From: Trichuris trichiura | Taxonomy: Eukaryota; Nematoda; Enoplea; Trichinellida; Trichuridae | Assembly: GCA_037903355.1 (NCBI GenBank) | Contig: JBAJFE010000023.1 | Span: forward strand, 2,046,001-2,110,000 | Reading direction: 5' to 3' | DNA: 64,000 nucleotides | Part shown: piece by piece, positions 36,980-48,342 of the stretch | Position numbering within the stretch: the first letter of the stretch is position 1 | Layout: every line of letters starts with the position of its first letter | Program-made: the position numbers and the translations under genes | The notes under the pieces: generated by a model | The model's database searches: none | What the model saw: only the letters and a program-made list of their open reading frames with translations | Told to the model about the DNA's origin: nothing

Positions 36980-39900
36980 CTGCAAAAACGAATTATTTTC
37001 ATATGCGAAAGCTGTTGAACCACCGTAGTGGACGTAGTGTAATGGTAGAGAATCATTGCTTACTGGGACACGGAAGACCAAACAATTCGTCCCCAAGAAA
37101 AGGGCAAAAAGTGAACCATTGCTCGAATAGCGAACAAACGAGATACTTTCGCCCGACTAAGCAACGAATGCCAATCCGACGAAGCAAAGCGTCAGCAGCA
37201 AGCTCGAATGTCGCTTTAAAATCGCGCAGTAAAGCGCTTTTAGAAAATGTCGTTGGCAGCGCATTAATTCGACGTCTCTCTCTCTCTCTCTCTTTCCGTC
37301 TGTCTATCTATCTCTGCTGCTGGGTCGATCGGGCGCCCAAAGTGTACAAAACGAAAACCCCAAAGCTGACTGGACAAAAGAAAGTTTCAACGTTTGCCAG
37401 GCAACAAGAGCAAACAGTGAAGTGAAGATAAATCGGCCGTTCTCCTATCACCCATCGTTGCCTGCGGCCCAACCTAACCATTTCCCCAACTATGACTCTC
37501 TCTCTTCCCGGCTGTCTCTGCCTTAAAGAGCTGCTGCCAGATAGTGTAGCTTCCTTTTGGTCGCGACCTTCTGTCGTAATTTTGAATTTCACCATCGCCT
37601 GCAGCGTCTTTCCCATTGACGAGATTGAGTCATCTTATTTCTATGATCGGTCAAGTCAACAGCCAGTCTTACACAACGCCTCTAAAATAAATAATTGCCG
37701 CCTTGATTTCGTCCTAAAACGTACACTGCTTCGCCAACTGCTCATAGCTTCAAAATATGCGTAACTATTTTTTTTCAAAAAAGCTATACATACAGTAGGC
37801 ACTTGCGCAAACGAATTCGTTTGCTTTATCTTAAGAACGTTTGAAAGATTATGCGGAAAAAACGCAGCGAGCTCTTTTGCAAGGGAGTTCGCTTTGTCCT
37901 AAACCTTTTTTCCACCGTTCAGTCACAAAAACTGAACTTTGTCTCTTTTAAGGTTAATGAACTGTATTCTGTGTCGCTTCGGCGCGCTTGATAAATGCTT
38001 CTTGGACAATGACGTCGCTTCCGCACACGTCGTTGGTTTAATAAAGTAAAAGGACAATGCTTTTGCCAAGCGAAATACAAAGTCTGAAGGTACGTCACTT
38101 CGATTTGAATGCTGACGAAAACACGTAAAGCAAATCCCGAAATATGACGCGTTCGCATGAGAGAGAGAGAGTCAACTGTTGACATTTTCGTTTACCTCTG
38201 TTGGAAGTGCACATTGAAAAGGAATTTTAGCGACCTATGTCACATGACGGCGACTAAGCTGAACTACTACGCTTTTAAGCGACTTGGCACGACTCCCTAT
38301 GCAAATTTTTAGTAAGAAGATAGTAACTTAAAATTTTGATAACAGATTGACCGACGCGTCGCTCGAATTTGAATTGTTGTTATCTTATGATATCAAGGCG
38401 GATAGGACGCCGAAGCAATCACAACAAGTACGCAACGTACCTTAAATCTCGGAATGCCGATCGACTATTTTCATTAGTCCCATTTTCTATAATAATTTGT
38501 GAGTGCAACACGCGTACGCAAAATCAACCGCGTCACGCCCAATTTTTCCGCTTCTGCTAGCCAAATGCCATTTGTGACGTCACGCGGCGAATAACAAAAG
38601 AGATGCCTCTTTGGGCTGTTGGCATTACGCGTCTAATAATAAAAAGGCAATAGAAATTTTTTAATTTTGAAACTACGCGAAATCTGCGAAGGTTAAACCC
38701 CGTCCCAACGGAATGAAATGGTGTAGAGAAAGCCGGCATTGCTTGCCGAGCGCAGCCGCAACGCTTAATTAAATTTCACTTTTAAATTTTTTCACCGCTC
38801 GTCCAAAATGCCGTTCCTAATTGAATTTTGACATTACGCTATTCTTGCAAATTCTTCGCTCGCCGCCATAGTCTATTTAATTAACCGACGACTATTGTAA
38901 TGCAAAATCGATGATCAAAATAGAGGAAGTTGGTGAGTCAATAAAGACGACTCAATAGTCGTTCACGCCGCAAAAGGAACACTGTACGAAAGCAGCAACC
39001 TATTGCACTGTTTGCCAACTAGCTCAATTTATACAAAACTTAATTTAAATACGGTAAGAAATCTTTCAGAGTTCTGTAAAAAAAAATTCTGCTCATTTTT
39101 AAACGTCGATATGTAACGCTTGACGAGCCTGCCGGAAAATATTAATATTGACAGCACCTACGGATAGCTGGCTGCAAGTGACGGTAACAAATTTTTCGAC
39201 GACCGTGACGCTGAGCATGTGATCTGGTGAATCCCGAAAACTATACCAAAAGTGAACTGAACGTGACTGCGCCATGAACTTTACGCAATCAAAAAGACCT
39301 TGGCCGAATATAACCGCTGCTGACGAAACAGTGTCTTGTTACAATGCGCGCACGATGCATGGGTCCCACCGTCAACTTACGACACTGCCTTTTGGAATAT
39401 GCATGTATGCATTGTTGCCCAGCATTCCGGATAATGGATTAAGCGCCCTATTTAAGTCTTTAACAGATTTGCGTTGGCATCCACTACAAATCACGCGGCT
39501 GAACAACTACTCGTAAAACTGGTTTTTCTCGCTGCTCAAAACAGAATTCTTTTCAAAAATGCGCTCACTAACTGCTTCATTGAACTTCAAGTCTGTCATT
39601 CACAAATTGAATGGCGTTTGTTGAGTAAGTGCTGCCCCACCTGTTGCACAGTAAAACTCGTTGCGCGCTGGAATAATCAAATTCTTAACAGCGTAACGAT
39701 CAGTCGACTATAAGATGGATACTGTCGTCAACTGTATTAAAAATGCAATGATCTTCTCCTGGCGAGTTTTGTTGACGCTATGGCTTCCGTAACAAAAACG
39801 GCAACAAAATCGACATGCATGCTACTGTCAGCGTAGGAGGTGTAGAAAAATAATCATCTTTACACGAAAAGCGAACGCAACTTTTGCGTGTCAATACGCG

Positions 39901-42460
39901 CAACCGGTACGGATCAATAATGGCTAAATAAGAACGTCGACAACTCGCTATTCACATGGACTTTTTTTTACCAGCTCGTCTGAGCTGACATAAAGAAAAG
40001 TATAATTCAACAGAACTCTTGTGTACACAGTACAATTGTAAGCTATTCAATTATTTGAAATTTTCTTACGAAACCAACGATTAACCGTTAAAGGCGAACT
40101 CGAAAAGCAAAACCCTTTTCGCGTCTTAACAAGCGGTACGGCGCTATCGTTTCCCGCGGCTGAAAATGCAACAAGAAATTCAAAAACGTGCACCTGAGCT
40201 CGTACATGAACGCCCAATGCCCCATTTACAAGACCTTAAAACGTACGGAACAGTCTCGTCTGTACCGTTTGTTAAATTAGCGGCTGGAAAAACATTCCAA
40301 CACAAATCAGACACTACGTCGAGGTCGCATACAGCGGCAATTCTTTACGTCGCTACAATAAACAATGAAGCGGAAAATGAATAGTCTTTTCCAGCTAGCG
40401 CAGTAAGGAAACAAATTTTCCGCGAAAGCGTACCGACAGTTTGTTATCTCTTCAATAAGGTCATATTACTCAGCTGCTGCCGGAACAAAGAAATATTTTC
40501 ACAAAAAAGCAGAGTTGTAATTTTGTGAGCATGTTAATACCGCTCAGTTAAGAGAAATATGATTTCCTATAAGGATTTCCAATAGATCGACTTCACTTTC
40601 TTACGAATGCTTACATGGCTCCATTTACGTGTGCGCCCCTAACCTGTCCTCCTCTCCTCCAACCGCAGCTAGTAAAAAATGCACCATTGCTTCAGCAAAT
40701 AGCATAGCCGCGTTCGACTAAAACACACCCACGCAAACCTTCCACTGAACACTGCATAGTCGCTAGAAGGGACACAACGACTTTTTAAGGATATAGCAAT
40801 GTAAAACTTTGATAAAAGAATTTCGTTTTAAGGCACATCTGGCGTGCATTAACTTAAAGAACGAAGCTGGAGTCACTTCGAGACGACAGAGCGCATCCAG
40901 CGAAAAATCTATAAATATTTTTTTAAAAAAAGACTACCGTGCAACTGGCATTATCGCTGACGGCATTGAAAAAGTTAAATATCCTAGTGCGCCATTCAAT
41001 GGCCGACATAAAACTCACAAACAGCCCGAAACGAATACTTACGCTGAAAAATGCGCGGCACAGCGATGATAACAATTGCATCATTAGTGTGCAGTTCCTA
41101 CAAATTAACAATCCTGGTAGAAAGTCAGCTGTTGTTATCGGCTATTTTCTACTGTTAGAAACAGCGAATATCGAGCAAAAGTTCACTAAGCGCACAGCTT
41201 CGATCGAACGGAGACGACGGTATGAGTAATACCTACGTTATCTTCAGTGCGCAAAGGTCTAGCATACGCTTCCACCAAACCAATCAAAAAGTAAAAGAAA
41301 TTTCTGCAGCCTTAGCGAACGCACGAAGTTACGCAAATTACTTGCGCGCTGAAAAAAAATAAACAAGCATACATAGAATAACTAATTGCATAGCAGGGAA
41401 ATAGAAAATATACAAAATTTAAGTCGCAGCAATATTGACGGAAAGGTATTTAAATTTTACAGGGCACAATTAGGCTAAGTGAAACAACAAGTTGAGCAAT
41501 CATAAGCTTAGATTCACCCGCTCAACGCTACAAAGCATAGCGCTATGAGTGACAAGCGCGAACTTACTTATTTTTTGCCTTTAAAAGAACGAAGCCTAAA
41601 ACGTCTTTCATTGAACAACTTTTTCAAAGCGGCATTTGTTTCCAGGTCGCCAAGAAAATATTAGATGGAGGCAAATTGATTACGGGCTAAAGCTGCGAGT
41701 AAAAAAAGTTGCTCTTTCGACGCTGATGCATCGCGCCGCCAAGCAAAACTTTCTACTATGCGCCTTGAACGCAAAAAAGAACCAATCAATTTCTCGGTGA
41801 CTCCAGCAGTTCACCTATTCTCACCGAACAATAACAACTACGCGGCTGCGAAACGCTCAGTTCAATTGCTACCTGAACATCAACTACAATAGCGTACTTT
41901 TTCTAATGCTACGTCACGCCAATTAAAAAAGGAGTACTGCATGCAACTTTAAGCTTAACAATTGAGGAATTGGAACACTTACGGAAAGAAGTTCATCCTA
42001 TACCGCGCTCCTCCGCCAGATTGTGATTTGGTAATGTCAGCCTGCGAACCACTTTGAAGGCTCTTGGATTACGATCGACTTTCTGCGAAACTTTACATTA
42101 CTTTCAACAAACGACCCTACTGTAACAATTCAAAAAATAAGGTACGTCTTGACCGCCTGTCGAGGACAGAGATCGTAAAATATCACAGGCAAACGCGTCA
42201 GAGAAGGAACAATTTAATCGTCAAGTCTAGATGATATTCCAAACCTATTCGACCTAACGTTGTTGTATACTTTGCGTCTTGACGGGTGCTCGCCGGTGAA
42301 ATGACAAACGTACAAAAGAGTGGGACAGGTATAGAGCAAAACAATGCGGTATAAATAGGGATTAGCAACGGCAAACGGCGATGACCACCTTGGAACGAAG
42401 AGGTGCGCCAAAATGGAAAAATTCTTCCAGCGATCACAGTTGCCCGGAAGCTAATTCGAT
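36980..42460. other. 5.5 kb gene-poor stretch between MOB1 and PP2A
   Basis: This must hold the MOB1 5' exon and promoter and the PP2A 3' flank, but no exon can be identified. There is a TC microsatellite at 37275-37293, a short GA run near 38160 and one perfect TGACGTCA at 38575-38582. Open frames are short, with no domain or splice context on either strand. Confidence 0.5.
37275..37293. repeat. (TC)n microsatellite
   Basis: About nine TC units followed by imperfect TCTA/TCTG repeats to about 37315. Confidence 0.85.
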
Positions 42461-44465
42461 TTACAGGAAATAGTCAGGCGTCCGCCGAGTGACGTGAGGC
42501 TCGCCGCGTCGTGGAGCTGGATCGAATTGAAGGCTGAAAGTACAAGTCGTTTTCAAAACAAAAATCTTCGTAAACAAAAACTGTTGCCTACAAGGAATAG
42601 GCAAGCATATCGTCCAACTCCATTATGGCTGCCTGATTACCGCAACGATAACAGTAATTTGGTGCCGAAAATATAGTAACAACCTGCCTGTCGTGACACC
42701 AGTTGTAACCCTGCAAGCCAAACAGTGAATAATGGAAAAATATGTTAAAAAGTATTGACCTCCATAACCAACTGGTGAGCTCGAGATATGAGTGACAGAC
42801 CGTTTGAATGGTTAAACGTTTCCGCTATATCCTGACCGAACGTATAGCCTGCTCCTCTTGGAGAAATCCCCCATCCGCCACGATCGTCCGGATCAGACCA
42901 TAACAAGTCGCACATTGGTCCCTGGTACAAATAGGTTACGCAAACTGGAAAGCAATCTTTTTCGCTTACCTCATGTGGGACTTCCTGCAACCTGTCCAAA
43001 GACCTGACGTGATCGAGAGTGTCAATGCTAGGTGAAAGACCACCGTGGAGACAGAATATCTTAAAACAAGAAAATGAAACAATTACAACAACGTACAACC
43101 TAAAACGAACTTGTCCATCCACAAGTGCTGTCAATGGAAAGTAGTCGAACAGGTCCGTGAAGTATTTCCACACGTTTGCAGTACCGTATTTTCTCAAGCA
43201 TTCGTCGTAGAAGCCATAAACTTGCGTGATCTGACGACTTTCATGATTCCCGCGCAATATTGTAACACGTTCTTTGTACCTAACCTGCGATTTAAAAAAA
43301 AATTATCTCAATGCCTACTGTGGAAGGAAAACTTACTTTCAGAGCGACTAGAAGCGTTACCGTTTCAACAGAATAGTAACCTCTATCAACGTAATCGCCC
43401 ATAAATAAGTAATTAGTGTCTGGCGCTTTGCCGCCCATTTGGAAGAGTTCCATAAGGTCATGAAACTGTCCGTGAACATCACCACATACGGTAACAGGGC
43501 AACGAACCTCTTGGACGTTGGATTCCTTTGACAAGATTTCTTTTGCCTACGCAAAAAGATCATTACGAATAGCTAAGAAATCATGTCCGTACAAGCATTA
43601 ACGCATTCGCTATCGGAAACGCGCGCCGAATGCAGCTAAAAAGTATGACAGCATAAAAAACTTCCGCTACCTGTCACGGTAGAACGCGCGCAAAACCAGA
43701 CTCAGCGCTCCACAACGGACGTTCATATAAAATCGAAACATAATAAAATTAAAATTGCGAACTGAATTTCACCAAGCAAAACCGGTCGAGATAATAATAA
43801 CACATTTTGCTTGCATTATCGCGACGAAAAATCAGGAACTGCCTGTTTCAACAGTAAACTTCAGCCGTTTTCGGAAACTGCGCCAGCGAATGTCTTCCAC
43901 ATTTGTATTTTACGCAGGAAGAGAACAGGACGAAAAATATGTTAACCGCGCTTGCACGCTTTAAAAAAAATGAAGGAATCAACGACAACGTTAACTTCCC
44001 ACGCGGGACTTTACGAAGACTGCGAATGACGTCACGAACCAATGGAACGTAATGCATTCAGCGACAGATACAGATAAAAGACTGGACTGATAATTACGTA
44101 GAAAAAAATTTAAATTAAAAAACCTTTAAATTAAAGAACAGATAAAGCAGGTGAGCAGGGAACAACTGCGCACTCGGAGTGGTAAACTAAGCCCAGCTTC
44201 AACGTTCGATCCGAAGCCTAGCAAGCTTGAAGCTTTTACAGCACTGCAATTTCGGAGAAGACGATTGCAGCTTTAATAACAACGAACAGCGTAGAAAAAA
44301 GCGGCGGAAATAGCGTAGCAGAACGTGACGGCGAATATGGCGGAAGTAACTACCTACCTTGTCACAAAGTATCTTCACTTCGCTTTCGGTCAGCTGCCCG
44401 CAATTGTACAATTGTTCTATCCACTGGTCCAACTCTTTCGATTCGCTTTTCTCGACGTCAGTCAT
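42461..44465 (-). CDS. PPP2CA: Protein phosphatase 2A catalytic subunit
   Basis: Seven exons (44465-44358, 43546-43337, 43284-43111, 43059-42970, 42921-42760, 42710-42592, 42533-42461) join in phase to 311 residues; human PP2A-C has 309. It is the catalytic serine/threonine phosphatase of the PP2A holoenzymes. Metal and catalytic motifs are intact: [49 protein letters not shown] and [13 protein letters not shown]. The C-terminus RRTPDYFL carries the leucine that is carboxyl-methylated and the tyrosine that is phosphorylated. This end separates PP2A from PP4 and PP6. Introns 43110-43060 and 42969-42922 are 51 and 48 nt, in frame and without stops, so only the family match shows they are introns. 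A GTAAGT about 85 bp upstream of the ATG suggests an intron in the 5' untranslated region. Confidence 0.97.
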
Positions 44466-44858
44466 CTTTCGGAAAATGGAAGGCAAAACGAGACGAAAAC
44501 AAACCAACGCAGCAAACAATAGGACAAACAGTATACCAATCAAGTACTTACCTGAGTTCTGCTAGCGGCTCCTGGTAGGAATTGCTCAATAAGCGAATAA
44601 GACTTAAGCATCGAGCATATAAGGAAGCAAATGTTGCCAGCCGGTATTCTAACGTTGCGATTTCTAAAATAAGGTTGGTTTATTTCGACTAAGTGCAAAA
44701 TAAACTTGTTAATTCAGTGAACCTGCGTTCCGATACTGTAAATGTATATTCCATCACAGCATTGCGTCGTTGCTAAATGTAAGCTAAAGTTTGGATTTAC
44801 GAAAGTGTTGAGCGAATTTTTTTTTCTTTTAACATTCCGCATGTTTAGAAGTTGCGCT
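44466..44858. promoter_or_regulatory. Shared upstream region of PP2A (-) and eL42 (+)
   Basis: 393 bp between the two start codons. The side next to PP2A probably contains a 5'-UTR intron (GTAAGT at about 44550, AAAG at the ATG). Just before the eL42 ATG, a T-rich tract ends in TTTAG, which could be a cis- or trans-splice acceptor. Confidence 0.45.
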
Positions 44859-45176
44859 ATGGTTAATGTCCCCAAAGTTCGTAGAACTTACTGCGCAGGC
44901 AAGTGTCGCCGTCATACTGTTCACAAGGTGACGCAGTACAAAAAGGGCAAAGAGTCTTCACGGGCGCAGGGCCGACGGCGCTACGATCGTAAGCAAAAGG
45001 GTTACGGTGGGCAGACGAAGCCAATTTTACGAAAGAAGGCTAAAACTACCAAAAAGGTAGTCCTTCGAATGGAGTGTCAAGAGTGCAAGCATAAAAAGCA
45101 GTTGCCCATCAAACGTTGCAAGCATTTCGAACTAGGTGGACAGAAGAAGACCCGTGGTCAAATGATACAGTTTTGA
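44859..45176 (+). CDS. RPL36A: 60S ribosomal protein eL42 (L36a/L44)
   Basis: A single exon encodes 105 residues of this small basic, zinc-binding protein of the large ribosomal subunit, located near the E site. The start [12 protein letters not shown], the core [40 protein letters not shown] and the end [18 protein letters not shown] match along the full length. The zinc cysteines are spaced CAGKC and ECQECKHKK,the form I associate with nematodes, instead of the vertebrate CKKC. Open frame continues upstream of this ATG, but the conserved MVNVPK start settles the position. The T-rich TTTAG 10 bases before the ATG may be a splice acceptor for a leader or UTR exon. Confidence 0.97.
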   Translation: MVNVPKVRRTYCAGKCRRHTVHKVTQYKKGKESSRAQGRRRYDRKQKGYGGQTKPILRKKAKTTKKVVLRMECQECKHKKQLPIKRCKHFELGGQKKTRGQMIQF

Positions 45177-46359
45177 TGCGTATTCGAACATTAGTAAACT
45201 GCCGTTGGCTATTGGTGCTGACTTTGCTGCTGCGCATTTAGGGAAGGTCAATTCCAATTTTTTAAAAATGAATTTGTTTGAAACAATTTTCAATTACGAA
45301 AGAAACAGCTAAAAGATTGAGCAAGCACTAAACCTGAGGGCAGCTACATTTCTTTTCGAAATCCGCTTAATTTTTAGCCAACATGTTTTTTTCTAATGCG
45401 AAAGAAACTATGAGCGTTTTACTTTGCGATATTGTATTTTAACTCAGCCGGCGGCGTTAACTAATTGCTGAAAGAAGCCAAATTTAGCCCTTTACAGTAT
45501 GCTATCTTACTTGATTATCATTTAAAACTGGCATTTGTTCTTCAAACGTCCGTATTACTCTCAGAGAAAAGCTAAGTACAGCTACTTTTACAGGTTAGCA
45601 TTTTGGTGGCCTAAGGTTTTTTTTCACGAAAATCGATGGCCTTTTGTAATGGCATACCTTTAATCACTCCCACGCAATGGGCATCATTTAGTAGCAAAGT
45701 TCATAACTTTCAGTCGCCTGTTAAAATTGCGTACGCAGCCAATCCTACTGCAGCTAGCCAAATGTGTTGATTGTTTAAACTTACGCAAAACTCTGCATTC
45801 GCTTGGCTTTCATGAACGACGGTGCTAAACTTCGGAAAACTGCAACGTAAACAAAGTATAATTAGCGTATGCACAAATCGCTCCCAAGAGAATTTTTGAG
45901 ATTTAATTTGCAACGTAAAGGCAATGCTAATCTTCACTAGTTTGTGTAACTTGTATTTATTATTAATTTCTAGTTGTTTTCCGCTCCTCAATAGTTAGGC
46001 AAACATTTTCTTCTATCGTGCGCAGCACACATTGCTGTTTCGCTTTAATCGTAATTGTCAGTGGGCTGCTCGTCAACCTTAATTTTCCTTTAATATACAG
46101 TAAGGCTATTTTCCGACTCGCTATGAGCGGGTCAACTTGCTTTGTAACGGCGATTGCATTTCGTTGAACTTTGTTGCATTTCACATTCCTTTTATTTACT
46201 CGTTGCTTTGCATTGCTCCCACTGCTTTTACGTCACATCTCTTCGCCGCGTCATTTCAAGAACGTTGGCGCCTTACGTTTTCTACTTGGCTTGGACGCAA
46301 ATGTGTTTGCACTTGTCCAGCTGCTGCGCCGTTTTGGCGACTGTTCGCTTGCCTTAATC
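45177..46359. other. Intergenic region between eL42 and the tetraspanin
   Basis: 1.18 kb. The upstream region of the tetraspanin contains a long plus-strand frame from 46171 that runs into its first exon, but no conserved sequence. TACAGTA words occur at about 45495 and 46098. Nothing else is supported. Confidence 0.5.
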
Positions 46360-47840
46360 ATGCATCAGGTTTACCTATTTCGCCGGAGGAATTCCAGCGA
46401 AGTTAGCTGCTTTGTAAAGTATATGGTATTTGGGTTCAACGTCGTATTCTGGGCAAGTTCCATTTGCCGAACGTTGCCGTTCAACGTAAACGCTTTTCGT
46501 TGTTTCAGCTAATCGGCCTCGCTATTCTTCTGGTCGGTGTTTGGGCACAAATTGAAAAGACACCTTTAAGCCAGCTGAGTACACGTTTAAATAAATTTTA
46601 TCTTGATCCAGCCTGGTTGTTGATCATCATTGGCGGTGTCACTTTTATAATTGGTTTTACCGGTTGCATAGGAGCGCTTCGCGAAAACACTTGCCTTCTT
46701 GCTTGCGTACGGCTTTGCATTGTTTTTTCTTTTTCCATTTTAAATTTTAGTATTCGGCTTTTGTTGGCATTCTGCTGCTCATCGAACTTACCGCAGGCAT
46801 ACTTGGTTTTGTCTTCAAAGATTGGGTACGCTATTTTTCGCTCAATCTTCCTTTTATTACTTCGACATTAATCCATAGCTGAAGGGACAACTGGAAAGCC
46901 GGCTTGACGACATGATCATTTACTACAGAGATGATCCGGACTTGCAGAGTTTTATCGACTGGATCCAAAAGGATTGGGTTGTCTTGTTCGTTCGTACACA
47001 ATCATTATACGTTTATTACGTTTTTACAGCTTCACTGTTGTGGAATAAACGGTCCAGGCGATTGGGATCTCAATATTTACTTCAACAGTTCGTCGGAAGC
47101 GCTTGGTAGCCCGGAAGCAGGCGGTGTACCCTTCTCTTGCTGCAAGTCGTCCAAAATAGAAGGCCTAATAAATTATTACTGCGGTCACGGAGTTCGAAAG
47201 TTTGCCATTGTAAGTTGGAATTCATTTTTCAAATTTAAAAATTTCCCACGGCATCTATTCGGCTGGATAAGATAACATTGCTCGTTGTTTAATAAGTATT
47301 CTTTGCCTACAGCTATCCAGTAATATATTCCAAGAGGGATGTCTGGGTCAAGCGCAAAGTTGGCTTATGAAAAATGTGACTGTACTTTGCTCATTGGCTA
47401 TGGGCGTTGCCGTGCTACAGGTGATTACCATTTTTATTTCATTTACTTTCCATTTTTAGTCACCAGCTGCCTGTCTGAAAATCTATTGCGAGGGTTGCTT
47501 ACAACGCGGGCTTGTCTGGTTGGAGCGAAATTTTGGCGCCATGGGTGCCCTCGCCTCGACAATCGTGGCAATCGAAGTAAGGAGGCACCCATCGCCTAAC
47601 CGACTGCTTTTGCCTGACAAGCCTGCCAGTACAACATGATTCTCAACGGCTGTGTGCATATATCTCGTCTTGCATCTATAGCCTATCAGCATGCGTGCTT
47701 TGCTTTTGCTTTCGCGCTATTGTTTAGTCGACTTAGTCAATGTTTGTCATTTTGTTTTGTAGATTTTGGGTATATGCTTCGCACAGAACTTGCGAAGTGA
47801 CGTATTTGCTCAGCGTGCGCGCTGGCACTTTGGAATGTGA
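46360..47840 (+). CDS. TspanC8-type tetraspanin (TSPAN5/14/17/33 group) with two alternative exons
   Basis: The exons are 46360-46452, 46509-46706, 46751-46825, 46879-46977, 47030-47209, then either 47313-47420 (6a) or 47460-47576 (6b), then 47763-47840. All junctions are phase 0. With 6a the protein is 276 residues, with 6b it is 279. Tetraspanins organise membrane microdomains, and the TspanC8 group escorts the protease ADAM10. The order seen is: TM1 (SCFVKYMVFGFNVVFW plus LIGLAILLVGVWA), TM2 (WLLIIIGGVTFIIGFTGC), the signature GCIGALREN, TM3, then a large loop with HCCG, a second CC pair in PFSCC, and TM4 ending in ILGICFAQNLRSDV. Exons 6a and 6b both carry EGCL-x4-x-WL-x-N followed by the first half of TM4, so they look mutually exclusive. 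Intron 1 starts with GC (TGG then GCAAGT). The start ATG is the nearest in frame to the conserved SSEVSC. Confidence 0.9.
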
Positions 47841-48342
47841 CAGACTCGACGTATTTAGCAAATACGATTTGACTACTCAACACTTCCTTCCTTGTTTTCC
47901 TATTTAGTATAAAAAAGGGCCACAGTTAACGTGCCTTTGCTTCGTGAGATAAAGCTGCAAGTTTTCGTTTGCCATTAGGCAACTTTGGTGCCACCGATCT
48001 TCTGCTCTCTCTCGTTCTATACGTTGCGTCTTCGTCTGCTCCGTTATCTACAATCTTCACTGCCTTTCCAAATGCCACTGTTCGGTTTCTCTTTCTACCA
48101 CGCAAAATTTGCATAAAGCAGGCTAGTGTCCAGTTGACTCATCGAATGTCCTCTTATTTAAACCTTTACATCGTATGCATTGATGCAAAAGTCAAAGGTA
48201 CCACCTTTCCTTTACTTATTAAATGGGATTTCAAGCTTCGATTGTCAGCTTTTTTCGCCAAGTTTCAAGCCTGAAGGCGAAAAAATTGCTACAACTGAAT
48301 GTCACGACGCTGACGTCACAAGCGTTAATCAGTTTAATGCCT
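47841..48342. other. Convergent gap between tetraspanin and EARS2
   Basis: About 500 bp tail to tail, containing both 3' flanks and one TGACGTCA at 48311-48318. No exon is seen. Confidence 0.5.

Noticed and set aside
37036..37110. A segment with a tRNA-like A-box (GTAGTGTAATGGTAGAG)
   Set aside because: No matching B-box (GTTCGA-type), no acceptor stem and no anticodon arm could be folded.
44466..44543. A hydrophobic N-terminal extension in frame with PP2A that would look like a membrane anchor
   Set aside because: The frame begins with TTG, not ATG, and overlaps a perfect GTAAGT donor with an AAAG just before the true ATG. It is most likely a 5'-UTR intron.
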